Assembly (NCBI GenBank): GCA_914767715.1
Contig: OU612069.1
Span: forward strand, 5,952,001 to 6,016,000
Reading direction: 5' to 3'
Length of the DNA: 64,000 nucleotides
Origin: Membranipora membranacea
Lineage: Eukaryota > Bryozoa > Gymnolaemata > Cheilostomatida > Membraniporidae
Below the pieces are notes generated by a model. That model ran no database searches and was not told where the DNA came from. It saw only the letters and a program-made list of their open reading frames with translations. A program made the translations under genes and the position numbers. Shown piece by piece: positions 23,380 to 34,853 of the stretch; the first letter of the stretch is position 1, and each line of letters opens with the position of its first letter.

Positions 23380-23735
23380 AATGAAACCTTAGCTGCAGTC
23401 GTGTACACAAAGTAAATAAAACCAAAGATTGAATATAACCTCATTGCTCTACTTAATATAACTAAAAGAGTCCTAAGAGTCGATAGCAGATGTTTAAACA
23501 TCATGAACTTAAATTATCTTAAATTTAGACAAGGAAAAAGCATATCAATTTCATCATAAAGCGGTACCATTATTTATACCTTTTAACCGTTTTCAAACTG
23601 ATTTGAATTGGTCTCACTAGTGAACTTTGGTGCCAAATTATTTAATGACTTGCCTCTGACCATTAAGCTGTGCCCTGAGCTCAAATTATTCAAGCTAGAC
23701 ATCAAAATCCACTTTTTTGTGCAGAATTATTAAAC
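23380..23735 (+). pseudogene. 3' part of a LINE RT ORF, decayed
   Basis: Broken plus-strand frames read KPKIEYNLIALL, NITKRVLRVDSRCLNIMNL, then LVNFGAKLFNDLPLTIKLCP and ELKLFKLDIKIHFFVQNY with a stop. This is the usual C-terminal end of many LINE reverse transcriptases (LFN-LP--I-----L--FK). A second copy lies at 58905-59315, and an inverted fragment at about 33490-33585. Confidence 0.6.
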
Positions 23736-25180
23736 TTTTCTACCTCTTACTTAAATTCTTCGTATTCTAAAAATTTCAACTGTAATCTCTATATTTTTTA
23801 CGTTCTGGTTTTCCTAGTAGTTCCAACACACTTTCATTATTTATTCTTTTAAAAGAAATCCGTGGTACCCGGATTATGGACAATATTATCTTGACTTATT
23901 AATACTACCAGAATGAATATGCAATATATATAAGTGATTATGTGAGCATTGTTTTAATTAAAGTTGTATCCCTGTTGATTCATATTACTTTTCACAGGTT
24001 TCAAGATTATATATTACAAAGCTAGAAGATATCCATAGATTGGTTCTCCCAAATGCCAATATTACTGATATACCTATGGCATAAAATAATTAAATTAAAA
24101 ATGGCAATCAGTTGCCACAACTCTGGAAATTGGTATTGCATATCTTTTTCAGCATATCAAAAACACCCTGAATCATCAAAATCAAAAATATAGTCTGCTG
24201 TGGCTGGCCGGTGGCTTTATTTTTGTGTGCCCAATGCTGTTGGCTGACAAAACACTAGGGTCTAGAAGTTTTGAAATATTACAACACAACGCAGTGGAAT
24301 TGCCGTGTGTGCCCCTGAGCGATGTAAGATGGTTGAGATACAATGCTTGGATGCTGCTTGAATTCGCTACTCTGCGACAGGGTTTTGCGAGATCTAGATT
24401 CTATTATCAGTGCTAATAGTGTTGCTTGATGTGTAAATTTGCTGTAAGGTTATGATCTGGGCAAGATGCTGAAACTTGGTGGCCTGAAGTTAGAAGAGGC
24501 AAGCTCATAAGACTTGACTAGTTATCTTATAGGTATTAAAAAAAGTTAGAGTGTATTGTGATCAGAGTAATCCCCCTGTACTGAAATGACTTAGGTAAAG
24601 TAATGAATAAATCTGCCAGACCATGTTTTAGAATCCCAATATTTCTCTGTCATGTGGAGGTTTCTAAAATCACTGGTTCTTCTATCATACCTAGGTACTC
24701 TTTATATTCTGCTTTCACAATTAAATATGGCTTCCATTTTCATATTACGAACAAAAATCTAAGTCGGCATTCGATACTCATATTCTGATATTATTTTAAG
24801 TGATGTCATGTTAGAAGACAACACTACAGGTTCACATCAAATCTTCGGTGTGATATTAATATTGTATCACTGTATTGTGCTGAGTGTGAGGCCTCTATAC
24901 AATTCAATGCTTTTCATTGTTTCAACCTTTTGTAAACAAAAGAATCCTTTATATGCTGTTCCTGATTCTTTTCAATAGAGGATAAATGTGGCATGTCAGC
25001 TTGAATCCAAAGTTTATATGAGAAAACTAAGAATAAATTTTAAGAAATACTGCATTAAATGAAGGGAAAATACGATAGAGTGACCCTAAGTGATTCATCT
25101 ATTGGTAACATCACAACAAGGGCACACAAAAAATTAAACGCTTCTAGCATTTGTAGAAGTGCATTTTAATTGAGTCATCT

Positions 25181-25991
25181 GGTCATTTCATAAGCCTATT
25201 GTAAACCCCACCGATGACAATGTATATGATGATATATCAAATGCTAATAGTTGGTCTTTAGAAAACAGTATGCTTCACAACTCAAGTAAGACTGTTGTAT
25301 TGAATATTGCTTTTTCTGACCGACCTGGTATGAACCTCGATGTAAACCCCAGTGATTACACTTTTATCTCCCCATCTAAATCTGCTAAACTATTAGGAGT
25401 CACTGTAGACTCTCAACTGTCTTTTAGTGACCACATAGACACTGTCGTGAGCAAATGCAGTACCAGACTGTATCTGATGAAGCAGCTTAAGACCATGGGT
25501 ATGAACACCGCAGGACTGATAACATACTATGCTGTCAATGTCAAACCCGTTCTTTCCAGCGCCTGCCCAGTATGGTTTCAGTTTAACTCCGAAGAGAAAC
25601 TAGAGAAAGTGCAGAGATACGCTACACGCATGATGATGCCACACATAGAGCACTATGACGATAGACTGACCAAGCTAGCCTTACCCTATATATCCGACTT
25701 CTTAATGTCTCTATGCAGCGAACAAGTTTTAAAAATTTCAACCGATAATACCCATCCGCTGAACAATAGAATCAGACCTAACACTCAAAGAAAATCTGTC
25801 CGTAAAGCAGTAATCGACAAATACCGACCCAGCAAATGCCGCACGCGAAAACGACAGAACAGCCTTTTTGAACTCTATATGAGATTTTTCAACTAGTGCA
25901 ATATTTTTCCATCAATTTTTATGTAAACATTTCAATTTTGTCAACCTTTTTAGGAGTGATACTGGAAATGTCTAAATAAACAAACATCAAA
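25181..25991 (+). mobile_element. 5'-truncated LINE, same family as the copy at 6.9-8.9 kb
   Basis: Coding begins abruptly at about 25190 (KPIVNPTDDNVYDDISNAN), collinear with the YKPIVDPS region of the LINE at 6.9-8.9 kb, and runs intact to TAG at 25896. It includes SSKTVVLNIAF, LGVTVDSQLSFSDH and SACPVWF, but palm motifs A-C are deleted. The 3' tail is AATAAACAAACATCAAA. Flanking CATCT repeats (25177-25181 and 25992-25996) fit a target-site duplication. Sister repeat units lack the insertion, which fixes both ends. Confidence 0.8.
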
Positions 25992-28000
25992 CATCTAATA
26001 AAAACAATTGTTTGTCAACAGTCCATCATCTTTCATGAAATTCGTTATTTTTTGCATTCATTTTCTGGACAAAATAGTAATTACACCACCAAGCCTGGAC
26101 AATAACTTTCAATCATTTTGTGATGGCCTCTGCATCAAATTTGAAAAATGTAGGGGGAGATAAAGAGGAAACCATATAAGTCACTGAGAAGCAGAAATAA
26201 CATCAAGTTGCTAACAAGATGCTGCTGTTTGTAAAGCAATTTGGAAACTCGAAATCCGATCAAAATTGATAAGTTATGAACATAAAACCTGAATTGTTGA
26301 CAGTTAATCAATGATCATATCATTGTTTACTACACCTTCCAATGACATTGCTTTGCCCGCAATCTAGTGGCTCACTTCAGCTATATGTAGTGTCCTGTCT
26401 AGGTTTATAGTTAAGTCTATGGGTGCTGTTGATTATCCTAAGAGCGGATAACAGATGCTTAAACATCCTAAATCTAAATTGACTTAAAACTGTGACAAGG
26501 CATATCAATTCTATCATCAAGCGGTACCGTTATTTATACCTAGATCAGTATTCAAATGTATATAAGTGATGATGGAATAATTGTTTACCATGTGGATTCA
26601 TAACTCTTAGGTGGACCTGTGGCTGTTATTTGAAATTACTGTAATGTTGTAAGTCCGTAAACCTAATTCAGCCAGTTGAAGGCGAGAATTTGGCTTTTAT
26701 TCAAATTGTGTAGCTTGCTGTATGGTCATGACCTTTGTGTGTGATGCTACCATTGATATGATAATTGTGTATACATTTTTTATTTCTTATTAAGATATAT
26801 TTTCTTATTTACGTGTTCTGCAGCTAGCTGCGTACCTAATATGTTTCTCGGTTTGTACCTAACTTTGAGAAGCCTAGGTGATGACTGTGAGATATAGAGT
26901 TGTTTCTTCTTAATTCTTTCATTCAAGTAAGTTTTAGCAGAGAGCAAGTGTCGTTATAAATGACATTAATATTCGTGATGTTTTTATTACGTTCATTCAA
27001 GCGAAGTTTTACTTGTTTTACTCTTTCACTTGAGCTTTTGAGCAGGAAATCTGAGAGTAGCCACATCTTTGCGTCTTGATCTTGAATATCTTTCATAGAA
27101 CAAGAAGTTCCTAATTCATTATAAATAAGCTATAATCAATAAATTGGCTTGCGCCATAAACAGAAGTCGAATTTATCCCTGTTGTCAGGGGAACACCACG
27201 GCCACTGGGATTTAATAAAATATTGAAAATCAAAAAATCTATTACAGAATAGGTGCTCAATTAGTCTGTATCCAAATCTCTTACAACTCAGATGTGTCTG
27301 TCCAGTGACCAGCAATGCATTATAACTAACACCAAACAATAATTAATAACTCTGTCAAGGTATGTAGGCTTATTACGATACAATACAATTGATTTAATAT
27401 ATATGTGGTACCCAGTCATTATGAAGTGCAGTGAAGTGAATAGGTTATGTTCGTCATCTAATATGTCAGCTCTTTGTTGTTTGATCTCAACCAAAGTTTG
27501 TATGCAGAACATGCTTGGCACTGAGAGTTCTACTCTGAATAATATCAGAAATTATGACTGCGTATAAAGAAGCTTACTGTATTTGCCGAAGGATTACTGA
27601 AAATAAGCGAAGGCTCTCAAAAGATATTGATCCTACTAATCTGTGATTTTGCCTTGTACAGAGACAGCTAGAGCTTGATAATTGTATCATCACAAGATGC
27701 AGCGGTGTTTCTTAGATCAATAAATCATTGAAATACAGGTAGCTGAACAGAGTGCTATATTGTGGATTTAAGGTTGATTGTATGATGAGATAGATATTGA
27801 CGAAAAACTTCCTAATAAATTTACCCCCCTTGTCTTACAAAATTGAGCCTATTTTCTACCTAAACAGGTATTTTTCAATTAATCCTTATTAATAAGTGTT
27901 TTATTGAGCTTTGTTAAATATTAAGAGAATGAAAACAGGATTAACATGGAATCACTGATTGCCAAGAAATTCACATGTGATGTTTGTTCATGCGAAAGTT

Positions 28001-29128
28001 TACAAGATCACTTTGCAGTGAAAGTAAGCCAACGTCTAACTGACTACTAAATTGTGAGTTCATTACTTGCAACAGGGCCAACTAATACCAAGTGTCACTT
28101 CAGCTGCTATCCCTACAAATTCAATACAAATTTAACTCGACTTGATTTTTCTCAAGCATGACCTCATCTTGGCCGACAACTGTAATGTAAAGTGGTAAGT
28201 TATTCTTTTTTTGTCAGTTATCGCTTTTGTTGTGACAGCTCATGCTCGCCCAATTAATTGCTGATTGTTTTATTCGTTTGATAATTTTCTAATCAAGTTT
28301 TACCTAAAACAAGCCTCCAAGACCCAGTAAATTTATTAATTTGTAAGGCCACGTTGGAGGTGAGGGGGGGCTTACAGCGCCCTTGCCAAACCAAAAAAGC
28401 TGTATCTCTTTAACCCAAAAGTTTATTTAGTGTTCCACTCCGCTGCACAGGATATTCAACTATTACAGGATCACATCTGAAAGTGAGAAGTCCCCCCTGA
28501 CTGGGAAGCCCTAACCTGAGAAACCCTGATTATCACAATAAACAACATTTTAAATGATTTAGATTTATAAATATGTTTATAATCTTAGCAATCTGAGAAG
28601 TTGGGCCAATTTCATATTTTCCTAAAAATAAGTAATTGATAGATCATTGAACTGTGGAAGCTCTAAGTTGAGTTCTTTGTTGAAAAGGTTGTCGAATAAC
28701 TCTATTTTAGTAAAAAGGTTTTCGTACTTGATAGTTATCGGCTAAATTGTAGTAATTGCTACGGGATAATACACCCTAGGCATTTGTACTTTTGAACTTA
28801 ATATAACTAAGTGGTGTTGGAAATCTCAGATTATCTTAATCTTCACCATAAAGTGATGACGTAATGGAATCATTTGCCCATAATCAAGTTATTGATGTTG
28901 CTAAAATATTTATCAAGCTGGTCTACATAACCATACAGAGCAGCACCAACCTTCCTTGCACTAATTAACAACAGTCCAAGGCTGTGAATATCATCCATAA
29001 ACACTATTGATTTGATGACTGCTGGCCTGATTCATACCTGGGGTGTATTGCTATGTAGGCGAATTGAGCTTTTCAATCCAAAAATATTTCTTGCCAAAGT
29101 TATTGTTATTATTATAATTACAAAATTA
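28001..29128. repeat. repeat mosaic with G-rich tract
   Basis: The segment with GGAGGTGAGGGGGGGCTTA at 28358 matches 48390, 52090, 55797 and 63780. 28855-29128 is the left part of the recurrent segment marked by CATACAGAGCAGCACCAACC. No gene seen. Confidence 0.6.
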
Positions 29129-29389
29129 GGTAAATTCGCGACCTTGGTATATATATTAAATTATCAATAAATAATCAATGGAAATCCCATTTTCATTGGG
29201 AAATCCAACTGAATCCAACTTGAATTCAAGTTGTCTCCCTATTACCAATGAGAATATAATTCTAAGTTTCAAGTCAATATCATCAAAAATCCGTATACCT
29301 AATCATAAAGTCTATTCAGTTGGATTTCCCCATGAAAATGATTATAATTAATGATTATTTAATATAGATACCAAGGTCGCGAAGTTACC
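29129..29389. mobile_element. MITE, 261 bp, TA target-site duplication
   Basis: The element starts GGTAAATTCGCGACCTTGG and ends CCAAGGTCGCGAAGTTACC, giving terminal inverted repeats that continue imperfectly into TATATATTAAAT. The dinucleotide TA flanks both ends (29127-29128 and 29390-29391). The empty site is seen in sister units, where ACCAAATTAC or ATCAAATTATGAACTTAC runs on without it. It has no coding capacity, and the interior is also partly palindromic (TCCAACTGAATCC and its complement). TA duplication fits a Tc1/mariner-type source. Confidence 0.85.
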
Positions 29390-30957
29390 TATCATAGATT
29401 CACTTAGTTGTTTTTATAAATACAGGATATTTAAGTGAGAGATGTGGAGTGAAAGTCATCACACATATTTTCCTGAATTAATATAACAAAATATATTATT
29501 GTGATAAAATTATGGTTATTAAAGTACTGTACAACCATCGGTTAGAAACTGTGTCGTTCGCTTATTTAAGCCTGCATGGCAAGGATAAGTACAATTTTTA
29601 ACAGCCTGGTAAGAGCGCTTGAATTTGTAAGAACAGAATTCCTAATTTGGCAATACGTGGGCGTAGACTTATACAGATAGTAGTTTGAACTTGATCTGTG
29701 CTGCTCAAAATTACTTATTATTATTATGATTTAATTTGATATTCATTGTTTATTTGAGCCAATTGTTACATATTGAATGAAATTATTTTCAGTTCCACAA
29801 ACTATGAGCCAGCCTGCCAGCTTGTCCGACAATCAACAAAACTAATCAGGTGTTAACGACTGTGACAATAATTAATATCCCTTTTTGTTTGCGGTATATA
29901 CTTTTGAGAAATAAACTTCTTTAGTTCATCAAATTAAGAAAGTATAGCCTCATATATGACTGTGCATCGATACAATGGTAAATCGTTGATTTTTATTTTT
30001 AAACATCCACCAGAGGTGTGAGGCTTATGGGATCCCAAACTGTGTACCTGTGTCAATGTGTCCTTTGCCCATCTGTTGGACACATTTGACGGGACAACCT
30101 GTACTGAAAAGGCATAAGCAGATGGAAATTTTGTTTTAATGGACAGACAGTTTTAGCTGGACGGATAGACCAAATTTAATGGCTAATATTTTATCGGCTC
30201 AATGACCTCCTCCCACTTGCTCTAAATGAAATTACATTGGCGGCAAAGTGTTTTTGGACTTATCAATTTAACAACCCACCTGGGAAAGAGGTTCGTGTTG
30301 GGTATACCATGGATTGGCTACATTTTTTATAGAAACAGAGGGGCAACAAAAAATAACATAGTATACCACCTGTATTGTTGAACCTTATCAGAACAGACCT
30401 AAATAGACGTAGATGAACATGCATGCAATGGCTGGTTTATGCCACAAAGTGAATATTAAAAAAACCGCTCAATACATCCTTATATTAACCAATATGGCAC
30501 TTATATGTACTTCTTGTGACACGCCTATTAAGACAATAATAGGGCAATGAGTGACACAACAGCAGACTGATCAGTTTAAACATTCCTCTATCTCCAACAC
30601 ACATTTTGTGAGACTCGCTTCTTTTTGCAATCATTGATTTAAGTTTATTTATTGAAGCAGTCTTTTAGAAACCAGTCTTTGATTTGGTCAAACACTTATT
30701 TTCTCTTGACATACTATACTCATTCGAGAACAAACTACTGCAGCCTGTCTAGCAATCCTGTATAAGGAGAACAAGTTGTGATACTGTTGAGATATTTGAA
30801 TACTAGATGCATAAAAATGACAAAAATAGAAGGTAATATTAATGTTTAAATTTCCAGTTATGTCTTTTCTCTTTACACGAGAGCTACAATTCAGTGTATT
30901 TCAATGAAACTTAATAGATGACCAATTTTGAATTGTGTGCATGATAAATATTGCTAA
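29390..30957. repeat. recurrent intron segment, fourth arrangement
   Basis: Continues the recurrent segment with TGGAGTGAAAGTCATCACA (29448) and CAATACGTGGGCGTAGACTT (29651). Then comes the part with GCTCAATGACCTCCTCCCA (30197), also found at about 35949, 40848, 49758, 53477 and 57208. It leads to the site where the next LINE was inserted. Confidence 0.6.
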
Positions 30958-33146
30958 ACCATGTGAACTGCCCAAATATCATCAGCAGATCACCTGTTAC
31001 ACAAAAAAGGAGAATACTCTTGATAAATGTTATGTAAAGCTGAAGAAAAACGCTTATAAAAACTACAAAATAAATAGACTAGGTAGTTCAGATCATAACC
31101 CTATCCTGCTCATTCCTAAATATAAGCCTATTAGTAAACAGATATCTGAGAAAGTCAAGGTGCCAGTCAGAGTATGGAATGAGGAGAACAACGAAAAGCT
31201 GCTTTGTGAAATCGAAACGACTGACTGGAAAGCGTTGACAAGCCAAGTCAGTAATGTGTCTGAACATGCTGAAATTATCACAGACTACCTAGCCTTCTGC
31301 CTAGACGATTGTATACCAACGGTCAACAGGGTCATTTCTAACGACAAATCTTGGGTGAATGGTAAGATCAGGTCGCTCTTCAATGCTCGGTCTGCTGCAC
31401 TCAAAGATCGAGGTTCATACAAACTCCAATCCCTCAAAGCTATGATCCAGAGAGAAATAAGAGCTGCAAAAATATCTCATGCTAAGCACGTAGCCGAAGA
31501 ATTTAAAACTAGCAATACAAGATCATGACAGCAGCTAAATAGCGTCTTAAAATCAATAAACAACCAGCGAAAGAGTGTAACGTTGATCCCAACATTATCA
31601 ATGCTTTTTATCTACGCTTTGAGAATGTACTTCCACCTCCAGTATTACCACCAGCGGAAAGTGACGGGTTTCCTGATATACGCGTAGATCAGGTCATCAA
31701 ATGTCCACGTCAAACAGACCCAAAGAAAAGTCCGGGGCCAGATGGTATTCCTGGCAGGGTGCTGAAGATGGTGGCATATTCTCTGAGTAAACCTCTCTGT
31801 GATCTATTCAACGGCTGCATCAAGCTGGGTAAGTTTCCACTAACATGGAAAACCGCTATAATAAAACCAATTCCTAAATCAATCACTGCCAACGTAGCCA
31901 AAAATTATCGACCAGTGGCCCTATGTCTATCGTGGCTAAAAACATTTGAGAGGGTCACCAAACCTATGATATCTGGCTGCATGACGGACGAGTCCAAGTT
32001 AGCCTACAGAGAGCGCAGGTCTACAGAGGATGCACTAGCGATGTTACTGGATATAGTTACTAACCATCTTGACTCCAACTCCAAAAACTATGTATGCTGC
32101 TTGTTTGTTGATTTTACGAGTGCTTTTAACACCATTAGCCCCCTAAACGGGGAGATCATCAACCTTATATACAACTTCCTGACAGATAGGAGACAAAAAG
32201 TGGAAGTTGAAGGTCAATTCTCTGCTGTCAAAACAACATCCACTGGCAATCGACAGGGGTGCGTCTGGAGCCCACTGCTATTCTCCATATATGTCCAGAA
32301 TATGCCTGTACCACCATATGGTAACTACCACCTGATCAAATATGCAGATGACACTATCCTACTAGAGCTCTGCACACCTAAGACACCATCAACACTGGAC
32401 ACAGCTGCGGAATTCCTCATTGACATGTTTTGTGCCAATGACCTCATACTAAATGTCGCAAAAACAAAGGAAAATATTATTAGTAACAAACGTGATAATC
32501 CAAGCTGTGATAACATCATCATTGAGGGTATTGAGGTTCAACGAGTCGATCAATTTGTATACCTTGGCACTTCTATTGACTCAAAGCTCACTTTTAAAGA
32601 TAATACCCGGTCTGTCGTTAGGAAAGCTAGAAAACGGCTTTATATTATGAAACATCTATCATTCCTCAAAGTGCCTAAACCAATCAGATTGAGATGCTAT
32701 GTCACGTTCATTGAGTACGTTTTTATTTACCATCTGCGCACTGGTTTTGGTCCTATGTCCAATTCATGTGAAAAATCTATTGACAATGTCATCTCCACAC
32801 CAGGTTATCTAGCAGGATGCAGATTCTTCAACATATCTAATATCTATGGACGTTGGTTTCACAATGCAAGTGCATTAGAATGTACGCCACTGAGAATGAC
32901 CCTCTTTTTGAGCTAGATAAGCTATCTTCAGGGCGCTACCATGCCTTGAAGTGTAGAGTTGATATTCGTGGGAACTGTTTTAGAGCACAATGCATAAATT
33001 TTTTAAATAAAACATTTGTCTGAGTATCATTTTATAACGGTACAACACTGCAACATTTTTATATCATACAGTATTATAATATTTATATTATGAGCTCAAC
33101 AGACGCATTTGTTTCGCAACAACTTGGCAGAGACAGAAAAACTTAT
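30958..33146 (+). mobile_element. LINE (Rex1-like) with endonuclease end and reverse transcriptase
   Basis: Begins within the endonuclease C-terminus (LGSSDHNPILLIPKYKP, the SDH motif) and runs open to 31527. After frameshifts it resumes at 31759 in an RT domain with YRPVALCLSW, motif A (FVDFTSAFNTI), motif B (GNRQGCVWSPLLFSIY), motif C (KYADDTILL) and VYLGTSIDSKLTF. The frame shifts near 32880 and ends LSSGRYHALKCRVDIRG..FLNKTFV at about 33021. Host repeat sequence (ATATTGCTAA before, CTAATATTG after) resumes directly, with CTAA on both sides as a probable target duplication. Inactive from frameshifts. Confidence 0.85.
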
Positions 33147-34148
33147 CCTAATATTGATAAATTGTTAATATCGAATCGTAATATAATTGCATATGTATGT
33201 GCCTTCATTTTCCTTGCGCCTAATTAAATAGATGATGCACCAACTAAATTATTTGCACTTAAAACCGGAGTTCCCAATTTTAAGTTTTCCTCTAAGGAAT
33301 GTTAGTGTAATGGGGTCGGACCAATGTTGTCCTGACCTCCTTTTGCGCCGCCGTAGAGAAGCGCATCTTGCTTACTAAAAGGTATTACTGTTGCAAGCAT
33401 CTGACACAGATGTTTGTTTCAGATATTCATAGGTAACTCTAGTGATGCAAGTTACGTGACTCAGATGTGAAACTCAATCTATAATTGCTGATATATTAAT
33501 TAGAGCAATAAGGTTATATTCAATCTTTGGTTTTGTTTACCCTGTGTACACGACTGTGGCTAAGGTTTCATTCAAAAACTTACGCCAACACCAACACTAA
33601 TATTTTATGCTCAGACGCACCAACTTCAAAATAACATAATGATGAAGAGCGCAGGTGCGCAGCAAATCACTTCATACTGAACACCAACAAAACTTTTTAA
33701 AGCTCTCAATAAAATAGCATGATGAACCTCTAATACACATTTTTTTACCCAAACATTATATATGGCCTGGAATTTTGGGACTACGCATCACTCAAGTTCA
33801 CTGACATAAAACAATTGTGTATTAGTACTGGCCTGTGGCTTCTTTTTTGGTGCCTTGGCAACTTTGCTTAAGTTGATGTGGCATATTATTAGCACTTGTG
33901 ACCTAGGATTGGCATAATCTTTGCGTTAGGCCGATGTTAAAGAGAAATTTGAGCAATGTTTATTGACATTCTATAATATATATTATATACCTGTACACAT
34001 GGTACATTAATAAGATCTGCTTTAGTCTACATAATTTTGTTACATTATTTTGACTTGGTGTGAGATTTAAAAGCATTTTTGTTGGTGTTGATGAATGGCT
34101 GAATTGACTCAACAATACCTGCCGGTCAGTCAAAACACCACTACAATA
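33147..34148. repeat. truncated LRR-cassette unit lacking its exon, plus inverted LINE piece
   Basis: 33150-33490 matches the leader found before every LRR exon (for example AAAACCGGAGTTCCCAATTT, 33260), but the unit breaks off before the exon. At about 33490-33585 a fragment of the LINE C-terminal region of 23.4 kb follows in inverted orientation. 33675-34095 has an inverted pair around CACCAACAAAA and TTTTGTTGGTG. Confidence 0.6.
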
Positions 34149-34853
34149 ATAGTTTAAGCGCTCAAATGGCGGCGAGATGCTGGTAGAGGCATTTCAACAT
34201 CAACCACTTTCTTTTCTCCGTTAAGTACTTACCCCAAGCATGTGGAAGTAATGTCACCAAATTAAAGAGAATAACTACAAACATTTCATAAAATTGAGAT
34301 GAAGCTAGATAGAAAGATTGGTCATACAAGAGAAAAAGGTTCTGAGCAAGCTAATGGACAGTTATGTATAGGTAATCAAGACATATTGTTTCATATCCAC
34401 CATACAAATATGCTGACAAGTTCCCAGGATTGCTCGATTTTGACTTGGCATGTCAATATATTCTTCCTTCAAAAATTTGGTAAGGTTTCAGTTTCAGTTT
34501 ATTTTACATTCAGTATCATTGTATGATAAAAACGAATGTTAACAGTGTAGAGAATAAAAAAATTCTACTAGGCAAAATTATCACTTGTTCAGATAAGACA
34601 TACAAAATTGTAAACAAGATTTGACACGTTTTTGTGTACGGCATACAACAGGCCTAAAAAAGTATTATGATTTACTACAGTGTACTGTTTTGTAGCAGGT
34701 GTTGTCTAGCCATCAATTTATTAGTTGTCTCACCACAAAAAGGTGGCCATTACTCCCAAATTATTGGGGTAAATACTTAAACGGAGAGAAGAAAGTGGTT
34801 GATAATGAAATGCCTCTACCAGCATCTCGGCGCCGTTTGAGGGCTTAAACTAT
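34149..34853. mobile_element. non-autonomous TIR element, 705 bp, long inverted repeats
   Basis: Terminal inverted repeats of roughly 90 bp: left ATAGTTTAAGCGCTCAAATG.., right ..GTTTGAGGGCTTAAACTAT. Both contain the GATGCTGGTAGAGGCATTTC block and its complement. Flanked by the 7-bp direct repeat TACAATA (34142-34148 and 34854-34860). The interior has no coding frame of note. A lone end of the same element lies at about 48178-48225. Confidence 0.8.

Larger units (their letters stand above)
23129..28000. repeat. repeat mosaic between LRR cassettes, left part
   Basis: About 23990-25180 and 26000-26450 correspond to 38560-39780, 46915-47950 and 59580-61330. The phrase TTCAATAGAGGATAAATG marks each copy (24974, 39281, 47653 and about 60558). 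About 27130-27700 recurs at 63220-63780 (GAACACCACGGCCACTGGG and its variant). A stretch at about 26290-26430 is an inverted relative of 20640-20790. No host exon is seen. Confidence 0.6.
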
